Below are positions 42,194 to 54,630 of a stretch of 64,000 nt of DNA, one piece after another (position 1 is the first letter of the stretch; each line of letters begins with the position of its first letter). The stretch spans positions 17,298,001 through 17,362,000 of the forward strand of contig CP075493.1 of NCBI GenBank assembly GCA_021613535.1, written 5' to 3'. Made by a program: the position numbers and the translations under genes. Origin of the DNA: Adineta vaga. Taxonomy: Eukaryota; Rotifera. The notes under the pieces are model-generated. The model did no database searches. It saw only the letters and a program-made list of their open reading frames with translations, and was not told the DNA's origin.

Positions 42194-44513
42194 CTGGAAT
42201 TATTGGTGGATTACCTGTTGCATTTAGAATATTAATTCTTATTTTTGTAAAACAAATGAACAAATTCAAAATGAATTAAATAATACACAAAGATTTCAAA
42301 TTTTTCTCATTCAATTTCGAAATAATCTTGAACAAATAAAATTTTATCATTGAAAAAAAAACCAATAATGAAATATTTTTAATTAAATAACAATATATTG
42401 CAACACGAATTTATATTATTTTATTTTTTCTTAATTTTAATAAAAATATCTTCAACATTAATATGTTCATATTCAAATATTGCAATATCATACTCATCAT
42501 TTATTTCATTAGATTTTATTACATTTCTTATATGATTTAATGAAAGTAATCCTAATTATGTTTATATAAAATATCCTTATCAAAATATTTTAGATCTTTA
42601 CTCAAAAATTTATAATCAAACAATACGAATATTAGTTAAAATAAATATTTAAATCAAATTTATAAGTATAGTTTGTGATTGTTTATCTATATTGATGATC
42701 TTCGTCAATCAATACTTGAATATATTTAAATGAATTAGATTAGTTTTTCAATGTAACAAATAATTTTTCAAATATTCTTAATTCATGTGAATAAAGTTAT
42801 ATAGATAATAACATTTCTTGGTTTATATGATGGATTTAAATGATTTACTTAGCATAGTTCAAATATTTATTAGAAAATACGTCGATATTTTGGTATTCGT
42901 CGTTAAAAAACTGAAGTTGTAACAATAAATTCAAATTTATTTAAAACACTTTTCAATGTTGTATTGTAAATCAATAGAAAATATGTCTTAATAATCTATT
43001 AATATTCTTCTAATTTCTTTAGATCATCTTCTAATTATTATATATTGAAATGATATACATTTCTAGTTTGTATCTATTTCGATTATTTAAATAATTGTTT
43101 TAAAAGATTTAAGTTGTATTCTTTTCATATAATTGAATCTTGTCTTCAAATATCGTATGTTTAATAAACAAAACAAGATAATCTGAGAAAATAAATAAGA
43201 ATATATTAAAATTCATTCTATCCTCACGCTCAAGATTAAACAAAATAATTATTCAATTCTTTATAAAAGAACATTTTCGTTCAAAGATGTTGTTTTCTAA
43301 TTAAATATTAGTAAAAATGAGATCAATCTAAAAAATTTTAAATAATTCTTCCTACTAGATAATTAATTTCGCCATTTCTCTCTCTGTCTCTCTTAGTTCT
43401 TTGCAAACTTAACAAAATGGCATTACCTTGATCATTAATAATTATCTCGTATATATGATCGAAATAAATTACGTTTGATATCTTTTTCTCAATATACATG
43501 TTCCTATGTATGTATAGAAATGAAATATGATTCCCATCTTTTTCGTGTATAAGGATAGGACACAAACAAATGACGTGACTTATATCATGGCTCACTTCTG
43601 TTCTTACATAATATAGATGCTGTACATCATCTATTTAGAAAGGTTCTTACAAGAATTTTGAATCATATTGTAGTGTAAAAGTTCTTAAATTTGGTGCGAA
43701 ATTTAACAAGTCCAAGAAGAATGTTACATGAAAATCAATGATTTATTAACTTTCGTTCGATTTGGCCATGATCTGAAACAAACAACCACTGATATGTAAG
43801 CAACAATCACAAAAGATTCGTTCATTGACGTGTCATTCCTATAGAAATTCAGTACAATACTTTCGTACAAATGAATGAGAGAAAATCTTACCAAATTTTT
43901 CTGAAAAATGTCAATATTTATTATTACAGGTGTTACCTCAAGAAAAAAAATCATTTAATTAACTTTATTTTACGTAAAATGTTTCAATTAATTAGTCTAC
44001 ATATTTATATTCAACAGTATAATTCTGTACGACCTACGATAAAATGGTTACAGAACAACAAAATACTCGATTTAATCGTTGAAATTGTATTGTTATAAAT
44101 GGTAAACATGATCATTATTTTTGGTTAGGATAATATCGATTATAAATCAGTCTTTCTATATAATGAAGTATTCTAGTACATAAGCAGATCGTTGTGTCGA
44201 GGTGAGAGTATGGAGAGACAATTGAATCGAATATTTTCAGTTCCACATTACTGATTTATCGATACGATTTCAATCTGTTTCTTAATAGGTTTAGTTATCG
44301 CTGATTCATATGGTAAAGCAAGAAATACATAGACTCTTTATACGAATGCATCAAGTCTTGATGTACTCAATTACACATTTTTTGAACATAATTGTTATAA
44401 TTGTTTTTTCCTTTGGGTCAGGGAGGCATTCTCGTCCTCATCTTGAGATGGTTTACTTTTATTTAAGTATAATCACCTTTTCGTATAGCGTCAATTAATC
44501 TGCATTCTAACTT
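42194..44513. other. AT-rich gene-free stretch
   Basis: About 2.3 kb. Part of 42200-42660 has residual codon-like periodicity (for example IIGGLPVAFRIL) but no readable gene. Confidence 0.4.
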
Positions 44514-45548
44514 TTAACAATAAATATCTCCTTCTTCAAAACTGAATTTCTGAATACGATGATTGTCTTTATCAGATACATACAAATTGTTGTGGGAATC
44601 GAATGCAATGCTCCAAGGTTTATTTAAATGTTCATTGTCATTTCCTCTAGCACCATCTTCATTTCCAGCAATTGTTTCTCTTGTACCAGCATGAACATTC
44701 AGACGTTGCACACGATTAGTATCTCTTTCAACGATATAAAGATTTCCATATGCATCAAGTGCAATATCATTGGGACTAATGAAACCGGACGCAATCTGCT
44801 CACCAGTTGAATTTCCGCTCCTGAATTTCAAAATATTTCCATTCGCTGAATCTACGACATAGACGTTATTACATTCATCCAAGACAAGGTTGCCAGGGAT
44901 ACTATTGACAAAACCGAGAAGCGTTGCATACGTAGGCGCATTATCAATACCACCAACAACAGGATACCTCATAATTCTGCCATTTCCTCTGATTGATTCC
45001 GATGAATAAATTTCATTAAGATGTTTTCTGTTACCAGTAAGACCTTGAAACCAATGGTTCGAATAGGCTCGTCCAGAGGCAATTGTTGCTCCTTCTAAAC
45101 CACCGGGGAACCATTTCTGTACTCGAAGATTACCTCGATCAGTAATGAACAGACTTCCTACAGAGTCAACATAGACATGCGTTGGTTCTTTCAATTGGTT
45201 CAAAGCAGAACCTCGACCATTTCCTCCCGCAATGGTGAAACCGATATTTTTTGATTTTATAGAGAGCTTTTGAATTCGATCATTACCCTCATCAGCTACG
45301 AATAGATTGTCGTAATGGTCAATGAAAATACCACTAGGACTGCTGAGTTGCATGTTAGATGATTCTTGCTGTCTTGTCGTACCAGCAACTGTAGTGGCTT
45401 GTCGGGTCCATTTTGGTTTAGTACAATGAATAGATGACAATGGGGTTGGTTTAAATGGTTGACATCCTACGTCATCTGATGAAGACGAGTGTATCTGAAC
45501 AGTAAGAAAGAGTATAACAACGGTTAGTAGTCGAAGAGACTGAGCCAT
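44514..45548 (-). CDS. Secreted NHL-repeat propeller protein, 344 aa
   Basis: ATG 45548 starts a signal peptide (MAQSLRLLTVVILFLTVQIH). Five to six NHL blades follow: SSPSGIFIDHYDNLFVADEG, EPTHVYVDSVGSLFITDRGN, LVLDECNNVYVVDSANGNIL, ISPNDIALDAYGNLYIVERD and KPWSIAFDSHNNLYVSDKDN, each ending in the RIQKL/RVQKW-type strand. It is a single intact exon with stop TAA at 44514. NHL propellers mediate protein or glycan contacts; a secreted solitary propeller suggests an extracellular binding role (inference). The length is normal for a six-blade propeller. Confidence 0.85.
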   Translation of the reverse strand: MAQSLRLLTVVILFLTVQIHSSSSDDVGCQPFKPTPLSSIHCTKPKWTRQATTVAGTTRQQESSNMQLSSPSGIFIDHYDNLFVADEGNDRIQKLSIKSKNIGFTIAGGNGRGSALNQLKEPTHVYVDSVGSLFITDRGNLRVQKWFPGGLEGATIASGRAYSNHWFQGLTGNRKHLNEIYSSESIRGNGRIMRYPVVGGIDNAPTYATLLGFVNSIPGNLVLDECNNVYVVDSANGNILKFRSGNSTGEQIASGFISPNDIALDAYGNLYIVERDTNRVQRLNVHAGTRETIAGNEDGARGNDNEHLNKPWSIAFDSHNNLYVSDKDNHRIQKFSFEEGDIYC

Positions 45549-45979
45549 TTTTGGATTGTTTCACTCACTTCGAGAGAGAGAGAGACAAAAAAAGAAATGA
45601 AAAGAAAAATACTTTTATCGTACTTTGTCAATAAAGGAGCGAATCTACAAAAAAAGTCACATCAAGAAGATAAAAGTACAAGATTTTGTTCTTTATGCAA
45701 AATGTTGATGTGAAAATGAAAACATGGTGTTCCTCTTCAACTTGAATCACCAATATGATGAAGAATGTGAATAAGAACAAAACGTAGAAATATATAGAAA
45801 AGGCTTCGGAGACGTAGCATAGTTCATCAACCCACATTTTATATCATCGAGCGGTGTTTTTATTTCAAGATACTGGAATCTTGATAGAATTCTAATTGCT
45901 TCGATTTATTTCCTAACATTTCGCCCATCAGTTAATTTATTAAATGCCATTTATATAGTTAGAGAAGTAAAACAAATCT
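45549..45979. other. Intergenic with a GA tract
   Basis: A GAGAGAGAGAGAG run near 45570 lies in the promoter region of the NHL gene. Nothing else. Confidence 0.4.
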
Positions 45980-47122
45980 TCACCTGGCACAAAATTTTGA
46001 CAATGATCTCCTTGAAAACCTGGCACACATTTGTAGATTGGTTCACTATTAATCATTACACAAGAACCAACCATAAAAACAATAATGCGAATGACAATTA
46101 TTTCCTCTGTAGTTTTTTGGACATCTATATTTATAAATTCATTAAAAAGTTAATACTTACATTCATCTATTGTGATAAACATGGATCAGCTAAATGAATA
46201 AGAAAAAAAAAGATGAGATAACTTTTCTCTTACGTAATCGTTCTTCACAATGTTTTTCAGTATACAATGAATTACATGAACATACACGACCAATCATCGA
46301 TTTACTTTGTCTAATGAAACTTTTAGTTTTAATGAACTACCACATGTTTTTCCTGTAAAATTCTCTTTGAACATATACATTGAAAATCTTTATTATCAAC
46401 TAATGATCGACAAAACTCATTATTGCTGCAAGGGTTTGAATTACAAATATCTGAAAAGTATTTTACTTTTTTTATCAGTTATTGATCCAAGAATTCGATT
46501 TTGACATAAAGATCCATTGAAATTCGATGGACAATGATAATGAAAAGGATTGTTTTCCAGAGCAATACATATACCCGTATTATATAATTCTGCGGCTTTC
46601 ATATACATGGATGCGCAACTAAAATACATTCAAAATTTATCACAAAGTGTTCACAGGCAGCGAAACTTTTTGGAATTATATAACGTTTTGTTGAAGAAAA
46701 GAGAATTAAATAAAAACTTACATTCACAATTATAAATTGTATGGTGTTCATACTCACAGTAACCTCCATTTTGACATGAATTTACTTTACAATTGGCTTG
46801 AGGAATATCAGGATTTTCTAAATATTAAATAAATAATTATTTTATTTTAATTTCAGATATTCAATTCAATAATGAATATGGTATAAGCAATTAATCACAG
46901 TTTTTACCATCGACAGGTAAATCTTCTGGACATTTGCAATTGTAATCAAATAGATCAACAACAGTACAACTTGCATTGTTAGCACATGGATTTGGAACAC
47001 ATCCTATCAAAAACACTTCGACATAATTCTGATAAGATCAAAAATAATCTATACATACCGTTTTCTGCTTCCAATGAGCCATCAAAACATACGAACAACG
47101 CACAGATAAATAAGAAAATCAT
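45980..47122 (-). pseudogene. Multi-exon secreted EGF-repeat protein, degraded
   Basis: ATG 47122 opens a signal peptide (MIFLFICALFVCFDGSLEA). Exon 1 (47122-47059), exon 2 (47003-46908) and exon 3 (46817-46722) join cleanly in phase 1, each bringing one EGF half or domain (CVPNPCANNASCTVV, CKVNSCQNGGYCEY). After that the reading decays: the next block (ICIALENNPFHYHCPSNF) starts in the wrong phase, one EGF carries extra bases (CICSKRILQEK for CSKEFTGKTC), and the last blocks contain a TAG (near 46180) before YKCVPGFQGDHCQ. The gene was probably an extracellular EGF-array protein and is now broken. A few exon edges may be misread by me. Confidence 0.6.
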
Positions 47123-48054
47123 GAGAAGATATTTCTCTTATGTATTCAACAAATAAAATATCTGGTATGTATGTTTATGAAATCTATATATAGTGCATTG
47201 TATTAAATCCTTTTAAGCTCGTCGTAATTGCTTAGACAATCAATGAAGATACGCGAATATAATATGACACCGTAAATAGTTGGTCTTAGACAAGGATAAA
47301 TAGAAATTGAATGATACTGTTAAAGAAGATGTAACAAGTTCTTCTCTTTGAAAATTTTTTATAGAAAGATTCATTTATTAAACTTATTGATTCGATTTTT
47401 GGCTACTCAAATAGAAATAACTTTGATCCCATTTAAAATGCATTCAAGATTTCTTTGGTTATAGAAACCTTACAAAGTTATGCGTGACGCTCTCGTGCTT
47501 ACATGCATAATACGCATGATATTTGTTCTTTTCTTCTTCTTCTTCTTATCCAATGGATTATTCTATTTAGGTACTTAGTTCGGTACATTTTGATATATTT
47601 TTCTGTTTGTTCTTTTTAATAGACGAATATATAAGCGAGTATTTTGTATCAGAATAACGCAATTGTTGAGAGAAAGTAAAGAATATATCTCTTCCGCCAA
47701 AATCGTCACACTTAGGTTAACTGTTTCTATCACGAACATCCTATATAAATACATGAATAATGCTTGTCAAGGATGAGTAGCTTGTCAGAAACTGTTCTCT
47801 TCATCTCACACTCTTACACAAACGAATTTGAGGACTTATATGCTTTTTATATATCGGATCTTCTAAAATAGAAATGACTGTCTCAATAAAAACGTCGTTT
47901 GTTCAGAGAGACTACTGTGATCTTTCCATTGATGAACAATTCTGTTTTTTATCAATGCAAACATGAATGTTGTGAAATAAGATAAGATTGTTTATAAATC
48001 TTCAACTTAAACGTATTCCATTGTTTGCATTCATACAACAAGAAGTGCTAAGGC

Positions 48055-48115
48055 GAGGGTGTGGGTGAGATTCACTCTTATCTCTTCTCATCCACATCCA
48101 CACCCACACCCTCAA
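48055..48115. repeat. Telomere-like hairpin repeat, copy 7
   Basis: GAGGGTGTGGGTGAGA on the left, and CATCCACATCCACACCCACA then CCCTCAA on the right. The loop-side segment is the same as in copy 5. Confidence 0.8.
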
Positions 48116-49603
48116 ATGACGCCATAATGCCGTGTTATCCGACTGAGAAAAATATTCGTTTGAACTATAGAGTTAAATTTTGCTAGTGCTTTTTTTCATT
48201 CATCATGAACTGTCGAGTTTCGACGAAGATAACATGAGCACATTATACATGCTTTAACTGTAAATCATATTTGTCCTTAAACAACTAGACTATCTTAAGG
48301 TCTAAGAATAGTTAGTCTTGTTGTTCTTGATTTCTTCAATCTTTTATTGCGAGAACCGTTTTTTCTAACTTTAGCTATTTGATTATCACTTAATTAATGT
48401 CTAGTTCAGTCTATATGATATTATTTAGATACTGACAACATAGAACAATACTTACTGACTAAATATAATTAAGAAGAGATTGCAAGATAAGAAAAAAAAT
48501 GAACAGGCAAGAAAAGCGTACTAAAATATTCATCTACTGATCAGTTTTCCAAAAAGTAATGAAAAAATATCTGTCAGATACAATTGATATAATTAAAGAT
48601 CATTAAAAGATGGGTTTTAATTCATCCGATAGATCTATCTGCTTGTAAAATTTTTTTTTTATAATATTTGCTTTCAATTTGCGTTAATCTTTGAATATGA
48701 TGATATGTATGATAATCAATAAGATGTTTGCATTAATTGAAATTTGTCACAAGCTCTTTGATTTTCAATAGATATTGCAATTGATAATAAAAAACTTATT
48801 GCTGGTATTCATAGCACTACAATAAGCATGAAACTAATCCTGTTATATTTATAAAATCTCATCCTTTTTTAATGATTGAAGACAATACTTTAGCAATACA
48901 TTTTTTTAGTTGTGTAAAAAACCGTATATAATCATACTTCGATACTGTGGAACAAAAGATACTTCTACATGCTGATTTATTTCAAATAAATATAGGTATA
49001 CTTCCTCAAAAAATGTCCGACTGCATTTTTTCTTTAAAATGCTAGTTTATTTTTGGTGATTTTCGGCGCATTTATACATATACCATAGATCACCTTCAAT
49101 TGTACAAGAAGATGCCATCTAATTATTGCTTTGCGACAACAAATTTGTGTTGCCTAACTTCATGCATTTTAAGTAATGCTTCTGAAGAATTGAAAATAAG
49201 ACGTAATTCGATATTTAGAATCAGCATCTTTCTCCTAAACGGATGCCTTATCCAAAATATCCATATAGCAAGCAAGCGTTTCATTAATCTGTGTACTACT
49301 TATAGTATATGATTAATACAAAAAACATCATACATGCCTCGTTGAAAAAGTTCAGTGCTGTTGCATTGATTATCGTTAATGAATAAGTTGTACAAAGCAT
49401 TAGAAAAATGACATTGCATGATTCTGCAATTCAAATTTTGTTTTTGTATCTATTAATAAACTCTAGAAATGTCGGGGAAAGCTTTCTGAATCACGAGATT
49501 ATAGATAAGTTCACAAAGTTATAGGTTAGATAACGCTATAGAAATAGCTCATAAGAACACATCTCATAATCGTAATATATTTTTTGCTCTGAACGATGAG
49601 TCT

Positions 49604-49740
49604 AAACTCGAACCCAAACTCCCAAATAGTTTGGGTTTGAGTTTGGGATTGGTGTATGCCTACTTGGGATCTAACAGTTTTTTTGCCCTGGCTTGTCCTG
49701 TCGTCCTGTGACTATCTGTCCTGTAATATAGGACAGGACG
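49604..49740. repeat. Cluster of small palindromes
   Basis: AACCCAAACT/AGTTTGGGTT (49611-49638) and CTGTCCT/AGGACAG (49716-49737) form two separate hairpins. The GTCCTGT word recurs between them. A half-copy of the TGGGTG repeat follows at about 49752. Confidence 0.45.
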
Positions 49741-52655
49741 GAACCCATCTTGAGGGTGGGTGTTGATGTAAATGTGTGAAAGTGGATGATATAGCGTCGG
49801 TATGGGTGAGAAAAAAATTTCAAACGTTTCCTTGTGTATAAAATTGCTAGATCAATTTGTCTCAGTATTGGCACACGCAGAAAATATGTCTTCCACAGTC
49901 GAGGGTAAAGTGAGTCGGCACGAAGAACGTTATTTGTAAATACAGGTGAACTACGCGAAAAGAGTGGAATACTGGATTGCATGAATTTTGAAAGATACTA
50001 CAGAGAATCCATGGCAATCCATCAAGCCACAATTCCACTCTTTCCTCCTGAGAGAAACGTTCGTGACCAATTCTTCCACCGACAGAAGTGAAATCATACC
50101 ATGGAAATAACCGTTTTGAAAAAAGAAGAAAAGCTGTATTTTCTCCAAAAATTATTGGGACTTAGTTTTTTTGAATTTTTGAATAAACACCACGTCATTT
50201 CTGAAGACAATGACTTGCTGAGGATGAGAGGGCGAGAATGAGGAGTAGAATTAATGGTGAGGGTGCACTGAAATATTGATGTAGTGAATAAGTACAAATA
50301 AATGCTCTGTAGAGAATAAATCTTAAAAAAAGAAACCTTGAGGGCTCCTCTCCTTGCACTTACCCTAGGACGTTCATTCTCGATCTTGTTTCTGACACTC
50401 ATACGCACCCACACGCCTATTTATCTTTATTGTTTACAATCCCACTCATTCAAATTCACTATTACACATCCATAAAAATCTAGAAACATGCTCTATATAT
50501 GAGTTCATATGTATGTTTCCATATGTATTGTTCAACGATGTAATGAGGCAAGTGTATGAAGCATTAAATATGTTGCTTTCACTAGTCTATGTGGACAGCG
50601 TGCGTAATATTTGAAATAATGTCACACCAGTAGTATAATTTATTTCCAGAAACAGGTTTGATTGGTACGATGCATTGAGAAGTGACAGTCACAGATGAAT
50701 GGCTTTATAACTACCCTAGAAAACATGTGACGATAAAGTTCATTCTATCATCTGTGTAAATAAATATAATTAGGGTAAGGATGTGCATAAACAGATCTTT
50801 TTTCATACTATATGGGAACACCAAACTGTTCTATTACGATTGAAATGGGACGCATATGGTCCTACACAAAATACTCTACTAATTATAATTCTATCTCTAC
50901 ATTGTATGACTTTTTATAAGAAAAAATCCATATAACTAATGTCATATGGTTAGAAATCGTTCTGTTTGTACAGAAAATTCAGGTTGGGTCTTAGATCCAT
51001 CTTTCGATTGAAGTATCGGAATTTCAAGAGTATAAAACAATGAGACCAAACAATTTATTGTTTTCTGAACTATCTAATAAAAGGTAATCTAGGTAACTGA
51101 GACCATACAGTTTATTTAACGCTTTCGGGGGTGATGTGATTTTGAAAAGTTTGCAAAGAGATTTACGAAACGGATTTTATACGTTCAATTAATCATTCTT
51201 AATTAGCGCACTACCATGCGTAGTCTTTTATGAAAAAGATGAGCGTAAATATCTGCGAAAAATCTGTTACGCGAAGACATGTTCTAGAAACATTTTATTT
51301 CTATTGCTGACTACCGTTCGGAAGTTAGAGTATGCGCCGTTGGTGGGCAATATCGTCATTAAAGAGCTAACGAAGATTCGACTTTATACTGCGGATTATA
51401 CTGAATTGTTCCGATCGTTATACCAATTCAAAACTTTTTTATGCAAAACAAATCACTGTTGGCTTTATCGAAAGGAAATCCAAAGAGCCTTTAAGAAATT
51501 CGCAGGATGATGTAAGGAAACTATTGTGCATTTTCTTCTTATTGTGGTTATGTGGAAATACTCTTCTAAAATACGAGTGCAACAAGATAAAAGAAAATAC
51601 TTCAGCTTTTCTGATGTTGTTAAAATATTATGATTACTAGTGGAAATAAGAAAAGTAAAAGGCTAGAAAGGTCAGAGGAATTAAATGTATGATTATGTGT
51701 AGAGCGAGATGTCAATTTTCTAGTTCCTTTTATACATGCATATGTTTTCTAACAGTTCTTATTATTCACTTTAGTGTGGAGATTCAACTTATGAAAGGAT
51801 AGAAGTATCGGCAAATGCACGATTGTGCGCTGCTTGTTGGAGCATTTCATCGGCTCGAAATTTCAAAGAATAAGATGTTCAGTATGCGTGTGTCCATACC
51901 AGGGTGCACTTTTACTTACCTGCATATGAATACACAGACGAAAAAGTTAGATATTAAAATGTATTTTATACTCGATATGATAAAAAATACCCGTCACTGT
52001 ATGGCCAAGTTAAAGAGCCATTTTGACACGCTTACCGTATATAAAAGAACACAAATATGGCACAAGCTGACTGAAAACCTCTGTTCTTCCTTTCTCCTTT
52101 TTCAAAGCGACAAGTTAATTTTTTATATACAAGTTCTAATTATAAATACTGTTGCCATATTTTAACATAATTCAACAGATATGGTTGCATATATCTTCAT
52201 GTAGCACTCTTTTAACCATATGGCGTTTTCCCGTAAAGGACATAATATTAATCCTTCACAAAATAGCCTACTGCAACTCCATTCCTTGCTCCAAAGAACG
52301 TACCTCATAAAGACGGCGCATTTATACTTATTATTCTTACTATTTCATGAATGTGAACTATATTAGCACAGGATGCAACAAACTACAACGCCCCACCGCA
52401 TCATACAAAACTTCTAGTTAACTATTTATGAGTAGCATCTATGTTTTCACAAAAACATGTGTCTTTTCTTCTGAATATTATAGTATGATATCTAGGAATG
52501 CTGGCTTACCTTGTTTTAGTCGTTATTGGAATGAAGTTGACTGCCTTTTGAATTGTAACTTCAAACCATGCTAGTCAGTTGCTATGTTTTTGTTCGCTAA
52601 GGTCAATGGAAAGCACAAATCGAAAACCAGAGCGTTCTGTTCAATTGCTTAGACG

Positions 52656-52919
52656 CTGTTAGTGCAAGAGCCTTAGTTCCACCAACACTTGTGTCTCTAC
52701 AGTGTTCTACCCGTGATTGATTTATGTTAATTTAAGAGCCTTAGTTCCACCAACACTTGTGTCTCTACAGTGTTCTACCCGTGATTGATTTATGTTAGTG
52801 CAAGAGCCTTAGTTCCACCAACACTTGTGTCTCTACAGTGTTCTACCCGTGATTGATTTATGTTAGTTTAAGAGCCTTAGTTCCACCAACACTTGTGTCT
52901 CTACAGTGTTCTACCCGTG
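52656..52919. repeat. 68-bp tandem repeat, about 3.9 copies
   Basis: AAGAGCCTTAGTTCCACCAA recurs at 52666, 52734, 52802 and 52870, exactly 68 bp apart, with near-perfect units ending TCTACCCGTGATTGATTTAT. The linkers before each unit alternate (TTAGTGC, TTAATTT, TTAGTGC, TTAGTTT), suggesting growth by a 136-bp dimer. Each unit contains AACACT...AGTGTT. Confidence 0.9.
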
Positions 52920-53235
52920 GTTTGGTAATATGCTGTTACTTTAAAGGCAAGCTTATTTAAGCTACTAATGTTTCGAACAGAATTGGTTTTCGAAGTTGTG
53001 TAATCACTCATTCGTTGGGAATATAAATAGATAATCCATCTTTCTGAAGTGTCAAGTTGCGTATTAACTTGTAAAATTTACTCTTCGTTTAAGATTGGAC
53101 GAATATTAGTTTCATACCTATAAAAGAAAGTAACGCGCTCTAAAGTTGGTGCGGTGCTTTATGAGTTTAGTATCGACAAAGTTTCAGTGCAAAGTACTCG
53201 AAGTAACGTGTTTTATCGTAAAAATTGACTAATAG

Positions 53236-53680
53236 GGAACGGTCACCAACTGTCCAGTCGTTTTTGAATTAATATTTTGTGGAATCCACATATATTTTAT
53301 GAAAAAAGAAAGTGAATGTAAGTTTTTCGTCGAGAAATTTAGCCCACTTTTCGTCCCTATCCTCGACAATAGACAGAATCCATTACAACCAGAAACTTAT
53401 AATAGATAAAACCCCATTCTAGAAGTAACTCAATTTCAAGTAAAGCCTCATCGTGTAAACGCTATAATCGCCAATAGGCTATGTGAGTTTCGCATTGTAG
53501 CCCCAAAAAGGCTTCGCTGAAAAGCGTTTTCGCTCAATACTGAAAAAGCGGTTGAAAACCCATCACTCCGCACAAACGGCCCGGCGGCCTAAATTTTCCT
53601 AGGACTATTCGAGTTTTATAGTCTCTTCTCTATAATCAGAATATCAACCCAAAAGCGACTGAATAGTTGATGACTGTACC
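53236..53680. repeat. Foldback-type repeat, copy A
   Basis: GGTCACCAACTGTCCAGTCG on the left is matched, inverted, by AGTCATCAACTATTCAGTCG on the right, and similarity continues inward. The internal segment 53479-53530 recurs at about 2700-2750. Confidence 0.55.
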
Positions 53681-54013
53681 TCGCAAAATGCTCATAACTG
53701 TGAATGGAAGGCTTAAGACAACTCTATATTCGACGTTTTTCGCATCTCAATAGGATGTATTCAATCTTCAAAAATCCAGCGCAATAGCGAATGAACAGCT
53801 TTTAAGGCATGAACATTAGCATCCATAAACTAGTGCATACAAATATTAATCCTTTCCTATCCTTCGGGCGCTTTGACGCCCACCTTACAGGAATCTGAAT
53901 CCTTTTGGACTAAGAAATATTTAAGGCCCAATTTCATATAAACTTAGAGTTTATCGAAACTACAATTGATTGCTTTTAGATTTGTATAAAAATGGACTAT
54001 AAATGTTTCTTAG

Positions 54014-54630
54014 GAGAGATGGTCACTAATTGTCCAACCGCTTTTGGTTAATAATATTTTATCCATAGGTAGGGGGCTATAAGAGTGGAACAATTTGACG
54101 AAGATATGGGCCGCTGTGGCTTTGGCGCCGAGTTATGGGCTTTCTACTGGTGTTTCGCCCTTTTTTCTACATTGAACAAAAAATTAAATAACGGAGCTTT
54201 CAGCTGAACTTCGAGCAATAGATAGGTCTAATCATCATTAGAGTATTCTGGAAGTTTCAATCGAAAAAATGTCTTATATATTGAGATATTGATTTATGAG
54301 AAGACAGTCACTTGCAGCATAATATGCGCAAATTTTCAGATTACTTCAAATTCATTATCTCGATAAAGAAACCCTTTTTTCAGCTGAAACTTTCAGAATA
54401 CTTGCATGATGATCAGACCTATCTATAGTCCAAATTTCAGTTGAAAACTTCGTTTTTTAATTTTTTACCCAATACCGACAAAGGGGTAAAAAGTCAGTAG
54501 GAAGCCCATAACTCTATGCCAAATGTCTAGCAGCTCATATCCTCATAGGATATTCTAGGCTTAGAGTCTTCCACCTATGGCTAAAATATCAACTGAGAAG
54601 CGTTGGACAGTTAGTGATCCTCACTCGTTA
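54014..54630. repeat. Long palindromic foldback element, copy B
   Basis: The two halves are imperfect inverted repeats of about 300 bp with a centre near 54325: GGTCACTAATTGTCCAACCG pairs with inverted GATCACTAACTGTCCAACGC, AGTTATGGGCTTTCTACTG with AGTTATGGGCTTCCTACTG, and ATAGATAGGTCTAATCATCA with ATAGATAGGTCTGATCATCA. It has the same end sequence as copy A. No coding frame. Confidence 0.75.

Larger units (their letters stand above)
47123..52655. other. 5.5-kb gene-poor region
   Basis: No recognisable gene on either strand; the longest frames (about 105-117 codons at 50094-50414 and 51815-52165) have no domain signal. It contains a (TTC)n tract at about 47530, hairpin copy 7 and small GTCCTG/GGGTTTGAG palindromes near 49604-49740. 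Confidence 0.5.
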
